Part shown: one piece after another, positions 43,001 to 55,635 of the stretch
Layout: the number at the start of each line of letters is the position of its first letter
Position numbering within the stretch: the stretch's first letter is position 1
NCBI GenBank assembly: GCA_015680685.1
Contig: MNCI01014516.1
Coordinates: forward strand, 1-64,000
DNA: 64,000 bases
Direction: 5' to 3'
From: Gnetum montanum
Taxonomy: Eukaryota; Streptophyta; Gnetopsida; Gnetales; Gnetaceae
Made by a program: the position numbers and the translations under genes
The notes under the pieces: model-generated
Seen by the model: the letters and a program-made list of their open reading frames with translations, nothing else
What the model was told of the DNA's origin: nothing
Database searches by the model: none

Positions 43001-44887
43001 AAAGAATTTTGAAAAAGTCACACAAGAACATTAAAGCTCAAAAATGATTAGGTTTGATAACATTGTTCATGAGGAGAATACTTTATTTGTGTGTAAAAAC
43101 TATGGTAGTAAGCAAACCCTTAACTATTTCTCATGATGATCAAAATAAGAATTAAACTTGATAATGTCAAAAATGCTTTAGTAAGGAAATTGTGCAGGCA
43201 CTGGTAGCTAAAAATGAAAAGAAGTGGAAAATTCAAAATGATGTAATAAGTGATCAAGGATTCTTTCATAAAAACCATGAACAAATAGAAACATCCCACA
43301 CATGATCTAATGAAAGAGAACCTAAGGATGATGAGGTGCTTCATGATAGGGGCCCTCATCCCAAACTCCATTAATCTTTTCTTCTCACCTACAAGCAAGG
43401 TAAGTCAAGGTAAGTTTTCATCTCTTTACTTACTAGTTAATAAGTACATGATTTGAGAAGTCCAAAATTGTTTATGTCATGTCTAGATCAGAAAATTGTT
43501 AAAATAATTATTTAGAGTGTCTCTTATATTCATTTTGAGCTTGAAGAAATTTATGAAAATATGTAGTATAGCATTTGTATTAATTTTCTTTAGGCTTTTA
43601 TCTTAGTTGGTTTTTCATCTTCTTGCAGAATATGTACTTCTTGTGATGATTTGGTTCTAAGCCCATGTCCTTTGGGATAGTTTAGCCATTTATGTGATGA
43701 GTCATGATTTTTAAGTAGGCACAACTTTGAATATTCTATCCATATTATGATTGGAGACATTAGTCTCCACATTTGATCTTTATGTTGACTTACAGTTGTA
43801 GTGCTTTGGTGATTTACAATAATTTGAAAATGATCTTAAAAGCCCAACAAGAACTACACATGTTTAGGAGGAGCATGTTCCTCCTTATCTATCTTGAAGG
43901 TTATTAATGTATGGGGTGTCTTTGGAGACTTCTACCAAAAAGCACTCACACAACAATATATCATAATGAGCAAGGATTCATGTCATGCAAGAGTATGGTA
44001 TAGTATCCAAGGTAAAAGAAGAATTAAATCTTGGTTAAGATATCTTATAGACATTTTACCTTGTGATATCTTTTGGTTACTATTTGAACATCATGTTAAT
44101 ATTCTATTTCACTATTATTGGGCATTCAGTTATCTTGATTTTGGTATTTGTCCTTCTTCATAAATATTTATTTTACACTTACATGTGTATCCTTTTCTTA
44201 TTGTGATATAATTACCTTCATCATGCTTTCATAAGAGATGAGTACTAATAGAATCATTATGACATATTTGCTTACCTTATAAGTTTATTGATTTAAAAAC
44301 ATCGGTTATTTGATCCTCAAAATTTTGGTTTTGATAAGGGCTAGCTGCTATGTCATTTAACATTTTTAGCCCTTTCAAGATTATGCTAAGAGATGTGTAT
44401 AGAATCTTGAGATATAAGTTTTATTGAAATATTTGATTCAAACTGATAGGTTCCTTGATTCTATATGATAAATCTTTGGTCTTTGTCATTCAAGTTTATT
44501 CTTTTTAAGTTTCTGTATTTTCACCTGACTTTTCTACTTTGGTATTTTAGCATGATATGAATGTATCTTCCCTTGAGTACTTAAGCCTCTCTTGTTTATT
44601 TGGACTTCATTGATGCAAGAAGTACTCATATTTCTATTATGAAAGGTTGATAAAATTGCCTTATGATATACTTGGAGATAGAGATTGTGCTCAATGCATA
44701 TCTTTTATGACTATTGTATGGCTATGATTAAGTACTATTGGCATTTTTTTAAATAGACTCATGTGCTTTATCCTTTTTATTGCAGTTCAAAAAGGTGGAG
44801 AGTATAGTTATGGAAATATTTGGATATTTGTATGTCTACTATTCCATTTTCTTAAGCTTTGAACATCACCAATAATGGGGAGATTAT
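43001..44887 (+). other. Pol-less 3' internal part of copia-like element
   Basis: No integrase GKG/GPF, RT or RNase H motif is visible in any frame. An 89-codon plus-strand ORF (43894-44163) is hydrophobic at its end (YLIDILPCDIFWLLFEHHVN) and unrecognised. Ends in the polypurine-like tract before 44888. Confidence 0.45.
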
Positions 44888-45250
44888 TGACTTTTTGCTC
44901 TATCAAAACATTAGGTAAAATGATGTACAAGGATGCTTGTATGTTTGTATGGTTAATTATGTTTATAGGGCAAGAGTGTGGACAAGGACTTTATAGACCT
45001 CAAGTACATACAAGCAATGTTGAAATCATTAAGATCTTGGAGTGAGACAAGGAAAACATGAGGAAGTTTGAGAACTTTGACAAGAAATGAAGACTTCAAA
45101 GTGCAAAGGAAAGTGAAGAAAGACATCTCCAAGAAATAGAAGACATCTTGGCAGAATTGAAGGCAACATAGGAGAAAATGTCTCTACAAAATAGTAGATG
45201 TCTTTCTAAAGAGAAATATGTCTTTCATCAAAAGAAAATGTCTTTCTATG
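44888..45250 (+). repeat. 3' LTR of copia-like element (truncated)
   Basis: TGACTTTTTGCTCTATCAAA onward matches the first ~360 bases of the 5' LTR, including GGACTTTATAGACCTCAAGT and CATCTCCAAGAAATAGAAGA. The match ends near TGTCTTTCTATGCAATAATT. Confidence 0.65.
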
Positions 45251-45620
45251 CAATAATTTTTGTATATTATTAGTTTTTAGTTTTTAACTTTTTTATATTT
45301 TAAGTTATATTTTTGTTGTTAAATGTTTGCTAATTTATTTTATATTTTATTACTTTTTGTTTGTTGTAGGGAAGAAGTAGAAGTTGGCTACTAAGGTACT
45401 ATTGAGGAGAAGCAACAGTGCAGAGAAGAGGAGGAGAGGACATCCATGAAGGATTTCGATATGTTAAATTTCATTTTAGGTGATTTGCCTTAAGAAAGCA
45501 ACCCTCTAAGAGACCTATCTCATGATCTTCCTAGTGTGTATTGAGTTGTAATTTAAGTTTTGATTTTTGTTCATCCTTACATTTTTCATTTTTGTTTGAT
45601 TTTTATTTTATTGTTCATCN
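45251..45620. other. Unassigned stretch
   Basis: T-rich sequence ending TTTGTTTGTTGTAG at about 45370, followed by a short purine-rich piece with GAGAAGAGGAGGAGAGGACA. It could be an intron end and exon of the gene interrupted at 40524. It contains one ambiguous base at 45620. Confidence 0.3.
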
Positions 45621-45624
45621 AATA

Positions 45625-46500
45625 TGTTGCCAAAATTTTGCAGCAACACCCAAAAACATTAGTGGCATATACATTGGTGTTTGGGCCATGAAAATAGCCA
45701 AAATGTGCCATAAAATTTGGCAAGAAAATTTAAAAACGTTTGTAGTTAATATGCTACATTTTTTAGCTACTGAAAGTGCAAAATACATTGGTATTTCATG
45801 CCAAGAAAGCCAAAACGTTGGTATACCATAAGTTGCAAATTTTGGTCATCAAAAGCTCCTGAAGTGTTGTATAATTTGTCAAAAATCATGGTAGAATTAA
45901 CCAGTAAGAAATCAGGACATTCATAGTGTATTTAAGCTAAAGTTTTCATCTTTTGAATGAAGCTTGGACCATTTGCGTTCAGGTTGAAAAGAAACTTCCA
46001 AAGAAATGTAGAAATCCAAGAGTCCACACCCATTTCTCTTTCATCATAGATCACTATAATAAAAAGAACCAATGATAGACAAAGTTTGAGAGTAGATCAT
46101 TTAGGATATTCAAGTGTAAATTAGGTTGTAGAACACATCCTACTATCTGCATCAACTTCCAAGGATATTCTTTAAGCTCTTAAGCTTTTAAGACTTACAC
46201 CTTGTATTCTATAAACTTTGATTCCCATGAATTGTTTATCATATAAAATACATAGTTTGTAGTTTCCTATATTTACCACATTTGATTTTACATTTCTCTA
46301 TTCTTGAATCTAGCTTTTGAATTATCATTACATAAATTTTCATTTTTATTTTACATCATAGCAACAAACTTCAAAGTTCTCAAGTGATCAACAAGACTAT
46401 TTGAGGTGCTTAGGATTCTATCCTAAGGCTCTTTAGATCAAATGTTAAACTATTCCATGCTAAAAGTTTTAATTCTCTAGCACTAAATTTTTTAGTCATT
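45625..46500 (+). repeat. 5' LTR of second gag-protease element
   Basis: Its 3' half (from about 45890) aligns with 52815-53095: AAATTAACCA, CATAGATCA, GACAAAGTTTGAGAGTAGAT against its counterpart, and TAGAACACATCCTAC against TAGAACAGATCCTAC. The left edge is uncertain. The right edge is set by the primer-binding-site-like motif at 46507. Confidence 0.55.
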
Positions 46501-47439
46501 ATAGTTTCTAGTGCTAGAAGGAGGCCCTCCACCTAAATTCTTTGTCAAATCATGCTTGAAAGTTGATTGCTTGTTTATACCATTACTTATTAATGTATAT
46601 AAAATATCAAAATTTACTTTGGGTTTTCCTAAGACTCCAATGTGTTTAGCATAAATCACTTTTTAGCCTAAAACAAAGTTTTTCCATTACTTTATTTCCA
46701 TTATTTCCATTCTACCGTGCAAATCTATAATTTACAAAAAAAATTGATTTTTATCATTATAGTGCATACCACTATCCTAGCTCCCTGCTTTGGATAGTTT
46801 AAAAATTAATTTTTTTAGTTTCAATGTTCAGCATAGCCCTTGTTTTCTACACATTTGATTCAAGTTTTTATCTTAGGAGTTGTAATGCATATTGCTTTGC
46901 CTATTTCTGTACTTGCAAACTATAAAATTTTTCTTTGTGTTTTCATATACATTGAAACCTATTAGTATTTCTCATAGCATTGGTTTAATACATTAGAAAA
47001 ATTTTAAATTTTTTTTAATTTTTGATTGCAGTTGTAGTTAATACATTGGAGTTTCATAAGTTAACTCTTAATAGATTAGAGTTTCACAAGTTGAAACTCT
47101 TAACAAGTTAGCTTATTAAGCTAGCTTATTACATTTTACACACTAGCATATTAAGCTATCTTATTACAGTTTACATGTTAGCTTATTAAGAAAAATTATT
47201 ACATTTTACAAGTTAGGTTATTAAGCTATCTTATTACATTTTACAAGTTAGCTTATTAAGTTGGCCTTATTACTTTTATAATCTAGCTATACGTTAACCT
47301 TATACCTTTTATGTCTTTTCACCATTCCACCATTTTACCACATAACATTGCACATATGGTCTTATACTAGTAGGTTGTCCCCATCTATGATCCTAAGGAT
47401 CCAACTATTATAGAACAAAGATAATCTCTTAGGTGGATG

Positions 47440-48890
47440 GAACTAGAACCATTTTACACGAATGTTAATGAAGAATATTATAACTTCATTTATGCTAAGA
47501 TTTAAGATAGATTGCTTATCCCTCATAGAGAGTCAAAATTAAAATATCAATTTCAGGTAATCCACAAAAATGAAAATGACTATATTTCCTCTCCTTATGA
47601 CCAAATGATACTAACTGAGTTTCATACCCGTATGTTGGTGTAATTAGTAGACCAGGATGAGGTAAGTGACAAAGTTAATTTGGACAAAAGTCAATGAGAC
47701 TAGGAAGCATTTGAGGCTAAATATGAACTAGATACATTCCTAGGGGACCTTATGCAATGATCAATTCTAGAAGTAACCATCCCTAAATCTACACCTCCTA
47801 TGTCCTCTAGGAATTAGATTTCTCAATCTACTCCCTTATTTTCTACCATGTTCACCTTAGCATCTATTGTTGCAGTGCATCAATCTTAGATAGTGTTCAA
47901 TTCCACATATTTGTTTACAACCATGCCTTTTGCAACTCAACCTTGTTAATTATGACCATCACCCATGGTATCTACAACATCGGATTCTTTCATCATACCT
48001 ATAAGTCCCTCTTCAAGATCCCAAGCTTCATAAGCTTCTCAAACCCCCTTCTCCTTGTTCAACCCACTTATAATTGTGGTCATACAACCACTTCAATCCA
48101 TTATAATGTCAATCACATAGCCTCAAGCCATTCACCCTCCTTCACAACCATTACTACAAACCCTGTAGCCTATAAGGATGATCTATGGCTTGGATTAAGT
48201 CTTCCAAATGATCCAAGACATTATAGAAGTGCTATCAAAGCTTAAAGGTAGCACAACACAAATAGTGAAGGCTATGGAAGGTGACCAAGTGTGTATTTGA
48301 CAATTTTTAGTATAGGCATGCCTATAAGTCAAGCTATTTTAGGAATAGTATGACTTATGGTATCCTAATGCATATCTAGTCAATTTCCATCTTGATTACC
48401 TCCTATTGTAAGCTTGGCCTCACACAAGGCTATAGATTTCCCCTATGTCCCTCTAGGGAAAGGCTTTGGATTATATCAAAACTTCCCTAGAGGTTTCAAC
48501 TCTTCTCTTGAAGACCTAATAAACCAATTTGTCAACCACTTTAGATAAAACTTAAAGGCAAATACCTTATTAGATTACCTTATGAAGGTAAAGTAACAAT
48601 GAGTTGAACTAGTCCAAAGGTTCATTCAAAGATGGAATTCAATGCTCAATGAGATTCCAAATCCTATCTATGAAACTCACCTTTTGGCTATCTTCAAGGA
48701 AGATACAAATGACTTTATGAAATTAACGCTATACTACCTAGAGCATTGATCACTAAGCCAAGCCTTTTCATAAACTAAAAACATTGAAGAAGAAGATGAG
48801 GCTAGTAACGATTTGGCCTATGTGGCCTATAAAAATTAACATGTGAGAAGAGATAGAAAGAAAACTAAGAAAGAACTATGGTGATAGAAT
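47440..48890 (+). pseudogene. Gag of second element
   Basis: The N-terminal piece shows YNFIYAKI and HKNENDYISSPYDQMILT, equivalent to the open Gag start at 30382. The core piece shows SSLEDLINQFVNHFR, QRWNSMLNEIPNPIYETHLL and AIFKEDTNDFMKLTLYYLEH. Between them, 47650-48400 includes a Pro/Ser/Thr-rich spacer. Stops are frequent. Confidence 0.65.
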
Positions 48891-49031
48891 CCAAGGATTT
48901 GAGAAAAAATACAGAGATCACTACCATACAACACATCTTCTGACTCATCTCAATTGTCTACCTTCGACATCCCAAATCAACCAAGATCAAAATCTAGATA
49001 GAAGGATAGGACTAAGTATACTAGGTTTCCT

Positions 49032-49358
49032 ATGAAGATCTATGAGCTTTTAGAACAGTTTCTTAAAGAAAATCATATACATAAGCAACTATCTAAGAAA
49101 GCTCATAAGAGGTATGATCATATTTTTGAAATAGCTAGGGATCCACTAATAGCAACCAAAGATGATTCAAAACTATCAAAGTACTTTAGACTGGATAGGT
49201 TTTATCATTATCATCAAATAGTTTGTTATGATACTGATTTCTACCTAGTCTTGAAAGATGATCTCCAAAATATGAATAATTATATAGAGCTAGTGTTGAA
49301 TGAGCTCAACTCTCTAAATACCAAAAACAACTCTTACACCATAGTTGTGCTCATATAA
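49032..49358 (+). pseudogene. Gag C-terminal segment of second element (108 codons)
   Basis: Starts MKIYELLEQFLKENHIHKQL, then KYFRLDRFYHYHQIVCYDTD, FYLVLKDDLQNMNN. Homologous to 31985-32242 and 53110-53400. The knuckle cysteines are mostly replaced here. Followed by a decayed linker with KPFIIHV-type repeats (49430-49740). Confidence 0.6.
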
Positions 49359-49869
49359 ACCAAATGATCTAATCCTCCTAGGAAACTATTTGTCATTATA
49401 ATGCCACAAACTAGTAGTTAGCCTTAGAACATAAAGCCTAAAACCCCATTCATCAACAAGATACTACCATCTCTAACTGCTAAAAAGCCTTTCATTATAC
49501 ATGTCCCAAATTTAGTAGCATTAACATAATAAAGTAATGAAAACATTATTAATCCTTCTAAGGCTAGGAAAACATTTATTATTTGAGTCCTTGTACCTTT
49601 AGCAAGAAAACCCATAACAACCCATAACCAAAGCTTACCTATAGTGGCAAATAACTCAATGGTTAACAAGGAATCATCATTACAAGGCCAATGAAAACAA
49701 TCTATCTCCAAACTAGCCAAATAGTTTCTAAAACAAAAGAATACATCCTTGAACCTATATGACTTACTGATGACTTCTGTTGCTCATAGAGGCATGCTAG
49801 ATCAAGTATTAACTTCTATTCTAATGAGCAGAGACATGCCTACCAATAAACATCCACTCTATCATTGAG

Positions 49870-50340
49870 CAAGCTTCACTTAGGAAAAATAGGAATCAAA
49901 CCATGCTCAAATTTTGTGATAATGAGGTAACGATTAACTCACAAAATGAAAAATTGCTATCTACTCTTCTTTTCATTACCATACGTATTGGCAAGTATAA
50001 GGTTCATCATATTCATGTAGATGACATAGTAATAAGTAACGTGGTTCCATTTACTATTGTTGAGAAACTAGGCCTAACTGAGAATATCCAAGAAATCTCT
50101 ATCTCAGCACTTAAGTCATTCAATAGGTCATAAGTAGCCATATAAGGTTCTATCACCTTGGACTTTGTGGCTAGAATACAATTCCCTGCATGAAGAAACA
50201 CCTAATTTCTACTTGATCCTAGGAAGATCATGGTCAACTAAGCTTTAGAAAATCTCACATCCTATACATCAAGAGATTCATGTACCATATGATGGTGTTG
50301 AAATCATAATTTTAGGGACAACACATTTTCACCATTTTCA
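49870..50340 (+). pseudogene. Aspartic protease of second element
   Basis: The open part 49903-50133 has IGKYKVHHIHVDDIVISNVV and FTIVEKLGLTENIQEISISA followed by LKSFNRS. The catalytic D-S/T-G position reads DDIV, so the site is lost. The ILGRPW block is destroyed. Alignment with 33250-33600 is clear. Confidence 0.65.
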
Positions 50341-51299
50341 ACAATATCAACATTGAACGAGGTTTAGAGATGAAGTTTCAAGAGGAAACTCCCAGCACAC
50401 AAGCTAGGGGCATCAACAAAAATAATAAGAAAAACAATGATATTATGATTACTAACTCTATAGCATTATAAGACTAACAAGAACATATTCTGCTTACCAT
50501 ATTGAGCACAAAGAATGGTGAGTGTAAAAGTGTACAAGAGAGGTTTCTTGATATATCAAGAATCAAGTAACAAATTCACCATCAACATCTTATTTCTTCT
50601 TTGATTAAGTATTGTTTGTTTATTTTTGTGACCTTATATCATGTTTTAATGTTTGTTTTATTCTTTTATTTTCTTTTAAGAATATTCCATACTTGCTAGA
50701 CAAGTGTGGTTAATGCCTGCCAAGGCCTAAAACTGGCAAGACAAGAGCTTGCTAAGGCCTAAAACTAGCAACACAATGGCCTACTAGGGAATAAAACTAG
50801 TGAATCCATGGCCTACTAGGGCCTAAAACAAGAAAATATGTGGCCTCTATTCCTTGCAATTTTCATGAAGGACTTGTACTTTAACAATTATGTTTCATTT
50901 CACATCTTTCCTTTTATTATATCATATTTCAAAATTTTACTTTGTATCCTTTCTATATAAAAATATAAAAACATAAAAAACCAAAACAACAACCATGGTT
51001 ACACTATGTGATAATGATAAATGTCTAATATCCATAGCTACACTCAACAATAGATGAAAAAAATAATGATACAATATGTTTGTTTTTGTAATAGCCAAAT
51101 AAAAACTAGGTACAACAATATCATGATATAACAAAAGGCAATGAGTCCATCAATAGTCAAAACTAAGCCATAAGGAGGAGGAGGAGTGTCATCATCATCA
51201 ACATTATTATGAACATTATCATCAACTTCATCACTCTTAACATCTAAGGCTTGTATGCAAGTAAAACATTAAAACTGTTACAACACAAAACACATCAAA

Positions 51300-52370
51300 A
51301 CCAAAACATATACAACCAAAAACCAAAGCTAACTAATGTAGATAATGGAGGCTAGGAAAAACCTTTTAAAAGATTATAAAAAAATATTTTTAGTCGCAAA
51401 TATAGAGAACATGTTTCCAACAACTAAAATCCAACATCAATGCTACAATCCAACTGTAGAAAAAACCACAATTATGTTAGTTTTCAACCTAAATTTTCAT
51501 GGAAAACTTGATTTGTAGTGAATCGACTACAATAAATACTTCAAGAAAATTCATAAAAAGTTTCAAAATTTCCATAGAACCCTTCTACACTATTTTCACA
51601 TTCTCTAAAGACTTAAAATATTAATCCCAAGTTCCTAAAATCTTGTCAACCTTATCAATTTTTCTACTAAAAGACTACAAATTTTTAACAAAATTTGCTA
51701 GAAAGCTGAAAATCGGGCTAGTAAAAAAACCCATAAAGATGCAATAAAAATTAAAAAAATATAATTCCACCTCTGATACAACCAAAAAACCTAGAACAAT
51801 ATATCTATGTAACCAAAATGGAAAAAATTTAGTACATACGTAAAAAAATGTCAAAGTTAAGCCAATATTGACTATAACGAAGGCAAAAAACATTAAGCAT
51901 AGGGATGGGAAAAAACTCAAATCTCCCTCAATCCATTACTAAAACTCCAAATCTTGATTCCAATACAATCTATAGGCCTAAACCTTTAATTTGACACAAA
52001 AAGATAAAAAAATTTCAAACTAAATAAGCCTATAGGTGAAAAAACATTTCCACAAAACTGTGAAAAATTGGAAAAATAATGGTGAAATTTTGGTACGTAT
52101 TAGATCTTGATGAAGATCCTGCTCTCACAGTAGGATTTGAAAGCCTTGAAACAATGTGAATAGCCTTCTCTACCTCATCCAAAATCAGATTTCTACTACT
52201 CAATTCAATCTTCCTTATCATGGAAGTCAAAAGCCTCAAATGTTTGCCTTGATTTTTGTTGTAGAAAATTCTGAAACTCCTTGCCCTACTACACCAACAC
52301 TTGAAACATCCCAAGGAAAATTCATGTTATGGCTCATAGCCAAAATTCTTTGTAATTAGATAGAAAAATA
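51300..52370 (-). repeat. Inverted copy of the 37.3-38.2 kb segment
   Basis: Its reverse complement matches 37270-38200, for example TAATGGATTGAGGGAGATTT and TAGGCTTAT-rich neighbours. The coding-like piece (52030-52314, minus strand: NQGKHLRLLTSMIRKIELSS, then RNLILDEVEKAIHIVSRLSN) aligns with NNQGKFLRLLATTVRKIKSS at 37.4 kb and ends at CGTACCAAAATTTC, the same possible splice donor. The intron-like T-rich part follows. The two copies differ by many substitutions, so the duplication is old. Confidence 0.65.
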
Positions 52371-53109
52371 AAGGCAAATACAATTTCCTTACTTTCCCCA
52401 AAATCTTGCATTATGGCCCTATATTTGGAATTTAAGGTAGTTTTTAATATAAAATATGAGATGTGTAGCCCATACACTGTAAATCTCATACATCCTAGCT
52501 TGTGAAAGCTGAAAAATCCATGTATGCTAGCTTGAAGAGGTTAACGGTGCTTCAAAAGCTCTAATATTTGATATTTTAGCCTTGTACATTGAATATTGCT
52601 ATTCTATACAATGGATGGCCCACAAAGATAGCATACAAGATTTGGATTTTAATTTCATACATTGGGCATGGAAATTTTGTATGCTAGACAATGTATAGAT
52701 GTAGCATGCAAATAGCCAAAAATTAGATAAAACTATCTGTACACAACATGGAGGTGTTCTAGGTGTAACTAGAATGTGCTAGAATCTGAAATTTGTTAGC
52801 AATCATGATAAAATTAACCAACAACAAAATAGGGACCCAAGACCTATTTCATTGTAAGGACATTTGGGAAATTTGCATCTAGAGCAAACTTGAGACTTTT
52901 AGAGTAGTGTAGATACCTAAGATTCAGTAACCATTTTCTTCCCCAACATAGATCATAGTAGCAAAAGACCAATTGTGAAAAAAATTTAAAGGGTAGATTG
53001 TACAAGATCCTTGAAGATATATGCAACTATAGAACAGATCCTACCAGTTGTATTAAGTTCCAAGCATTTTTCCTTGAGCTCTTGGGCTCAAGTTCCAAGA
53101 ATAAGACTA

Positions 53110-53440
53110 AGTATGCTAGATTACCAATGAAGCCCTTTGAGCTTTTAGAATAGTTGCTTAAAGACAATCACATACAACATAAGTAACTATCTGAAGAAGC
53201 TTGTAAGAGGAATGATCAATATTGTGACATAGCTAGAGACCTTATGATAGTGACCAAAGATGATCTGAAACTACCAAAGTACTTTAGACTAGATAGGTTT
53301 TGCCATTATCATCAAATGGCTGGTCATGATACTAATTTCTGCCTAGCCTTAAAAGATGACATATAGAATATGATTAATCGTGGAGAGTTGGTGTTGAAGA
53401 AGCTCAACTCTCCAAACACCAATAACAACTTTTATGTTGT
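53110..53440 (+). pseudogene. Gag knuckle region of third element
   Basis: Reads KYFRLDRFCHYHQMAGHDTN, FCLALKDD. The C-x2-H-x4-H-x4-C ligands (C of FCHYH, H, H of GHD, C of FCL) are all present, making this the best-preserved knuckle of the three relatives. Flanking frames are broken. Confidence 0.65.
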
Positions 53441-54149
53441 AATACAACAACCAAACAGTCTAATCATCCTTTGGAACCATTTGTTAACAAGGTACCACCA
53501 TAACCTCAAAACATAAAGCCTAAAGCCCCCTTCTTCATTAGGGTACCACCACCTCTAGTCTCTAAGAAGCTTTTTATCATACATGTCCCCCCTTTTGTAG
53601 CAACAACATCACAACTTCAAGCAAGGGAACCATTCATTATTAGGGTTCCTCCACCTTTTGTAAGCAAACCCACGATAACCTGTGACTAAATCCTACCTAT
53701 AGTGGTTAATAATTTAGCAATTAATAAGAAGCCATAACTATAAAAGTGACAAAAATAACCTACTTCCAAATCAACATCTAATTCCATTAAAGGTAGTTAA
53801 CAACAAAAGTCTTAGAAACAAGTTGATCCATCAAAACCTATACCAAGATTAGCTACACTCATGGACAAGGGACCTAAGCAACATACTTTGAAACATAAAC
53901 TAAAAATCCTAGAAAGGATTAAGAAGATAAAAACCACCAAGGCTGAAACATCACATACCAAGGGAAAGAATTTCCTTGTAATGATGGAACAAGTCAAATG
54001 GCCCCTCAAATGAAAGAGCATGTTGTTGAACCTATACGACTTACTCATGAATTCTCTTGCTTATAGGGATGCAATAGCTCAAGTGTGAAATTCTATCCTT
54101 GTGAGAGGAGACATTTCTACAAACAAGAAGTCTATCCACTCTCTCATTA

Positions 54150-54665
54150 AGCAAGCTTCAGTTAGGAAAAATGGGCATCAATACATGCTTAGCTTTCATG
54201 ACAGTGAGGTGAAGATGGACTTATGAAACAAAGAAATGTTATTTGCTCCTCTCTTCATTACTATACATATTGGTAGGTATAACATTCATTATGTTCATGT
54301 GGATGATGGGGTGGCAAACAATGTGATACCATACATCATCCTTAAGAAACTAGGCTTAATCGAAAACATCTAAGAAACCACTAACTTAGCACTCAAGTCA
54401 ATTAATGAATCATAGGTAGCTGTACGAGGTCCTATCTCATTGGATTTCATAGCTAGAGAAGAATTTCCTACATTCACCAACTTTCTAATAGTCTAAGAGA
54501 CACTAGATTTCAACTTCATCCTAGGAAGGCCATGTTCAGCAAAGCTTCAAGTAGTCTCATCTCCTATACACCAAAAGACCCACTTATCATACAAGGGTGG
54601 TGAAATTGTCATTCATGAGGACAACACATGTTCATCCTCTATCAACAATGTCAATGTTGACTAAA
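54150..54665 (+). pseudogene. Aspartic protease of third element
   Basis: Reads FITIHIGRYNIHYVHVDDGV, ANNVIPYIILKKLGLIENI, then FNFILGRPCSAKLQVVSSPI. The catalytic region is D-D-G-V and the ILGRP block is kept. Stops at about 54227, 54371 and 54415 break the frame. Confidence 0.65.
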
Positions 54666-55060
54666 TTTGGAAGGTATATTTTCAAGATAAAACTCCCAAT
54701 ACTCAAGCTAGGGCCAACAATGACAATACCAAGGCTAAAATCTCCAATGTTAGAACAATAAATGACCAACAAGAACACCTACAGATTGCCATTTTGAACA
54801 AGAAGAATGGTAGAACTTGGATTGTACAAAAGAAGTTCCTTGATCTATCTATCATCCATTTTTTCATTAATGATTATTTATTTACATTTTTAACCTTTTA
54901 TCACATTTCCATGTTCATTTTATTTTTTATTTTCTTTCAAGACTATCTTGTGCTTACTAGGCTATATAATGGCCTACTAAGGCCTAAAATGGTAACAAAA
55001 TCTCCTACCAAGGCCTAAAATAGGTGAAGTCATGGCCTAAAACTAGTGAATTTGTAACCT

Positions 55061-55394
55061 TCCACTTATCCCACTTTAAAAATCATGTCTATTTTACATT
55101 TTTCATCTTATTACCAAGTTTTATTTCTTGGCCTCATTGTTTTAACTTGTAGCCCTTACACAAGATATTTAAAGCATATAAAAATATAAAACATTAAGAA
55201 AAATTAAGAATATAGCATTTCTTGAGGATGTTCATGATTTTGTAATTGCACCAAAGGTTTATTTTCCAATTGCTTTTGATATTATAAGCTTTCATCTTCA
55301 TGCAATGAAAATAGTTTATGGAAAAAGGCTAATTCAAATTAAGAAGTTTCCTAAAGGAAAAATTAGAAAGAATTGGATAGTACATTTTTAAGCT
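55061..55394. other. Unassigned stretch
   Basis: Includes a short open piece (about 55205-55395: NIAFLEDVHDFVIAPKVYFP, then KIVYGKRLIQIKKFPKGKIR) with no known family. The rest is AT-rich. Confidence 0.3.
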
Positions 55395-55635
55395 AAAAAA
55401 TTTTCAAAACTTATTATTGCACTTAGGATCCAACCAAGTATTCTCTCACAATGTACAAACTAGCATCCCAAAACCTTCCAAAACTTATTAGTGTTCTTGA
55501 AATCTAGATAAGTGTGCTGCCATAGTGTATAAAATAGCATTCTCAAGACCTTATCAAACTATCCAAAAATCATTTGTGCACTTGAGATTCAGTCAAGTAC
55601 ACTAATACAGCATACAAACTAGCATATTTAAGCTT
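55395..55635. repeat. Tandem repeat, ~85 bp period, 3 degenerate units
   Basis: Units contain CAAAACTTATT, a TGCACTTGAGATTCA-like part, then CAATGTACAAACTAGCATCC or variants. Related in its ACAAACTAGCAT/ACAAAAGAGCAT core to the array at 56478-56835. Confidence 0.55.

Larger units (their letters stand above)
40525..45250 (+). mobile_element. Copia-like LTR element with gag but no visible pol; 3' LTR truncated
   Basis: 5' LTR at 40525-41648, initiator-Met-type primer-binding site at 41658, copia-type gag at 41709-43000, about 1.9 kb of non-coding DNA, a polypurine-like AATAATGGGGAGATTAT at 44871-44887, and a 3' LTR start at 44888 that matches the 5' LTR until about 45250 and then stops. No protease, integrase or RT motif is seen in the internal region. 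It inserted into the putative gene at 37.1-40.5 kb. Confidence 0.7.
45625..51190 (+). mobile_element. Second gag-protease element (decayed, 5' LTR present)
   Basis: An LTR-like block (about 45625-46500) is followed by TAGTGCTAGAAGGAGGCCC at about 46507. Then come a gag N-terminal relic (47440-47650), gag core (48400-48880), knuckle region (49032-49358), linker (49430-49740) and protease (49870-50340). GGCCTAAAACTGGCAAG repeats (50700-50830) and a purine run (AAGGAGGAGGAGGAG, 51171-51185) complete it. Same order as the 28.8 kb element and again no pol. The 3' LTR is not identified. Confidence 0.65.
52390..55060 (+). mobile_element. Third gag-protease element (internally deleted relic)
   Basis: An LTR part (52390-53095) joins directly to the middle of gag at 53096, so the primer-binding site and gag N-terminus are missing. 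Then come the knuckle region (53110-53440), a linker with PFFIRVPPPL and PFIIRVPPPF repeats (53520-53690), protease (54150-54665) and GGCCTAAAA repeats (54960-55050). No pol. Same family as 28.8 and 45.6 kb. Confidence 0.65.
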
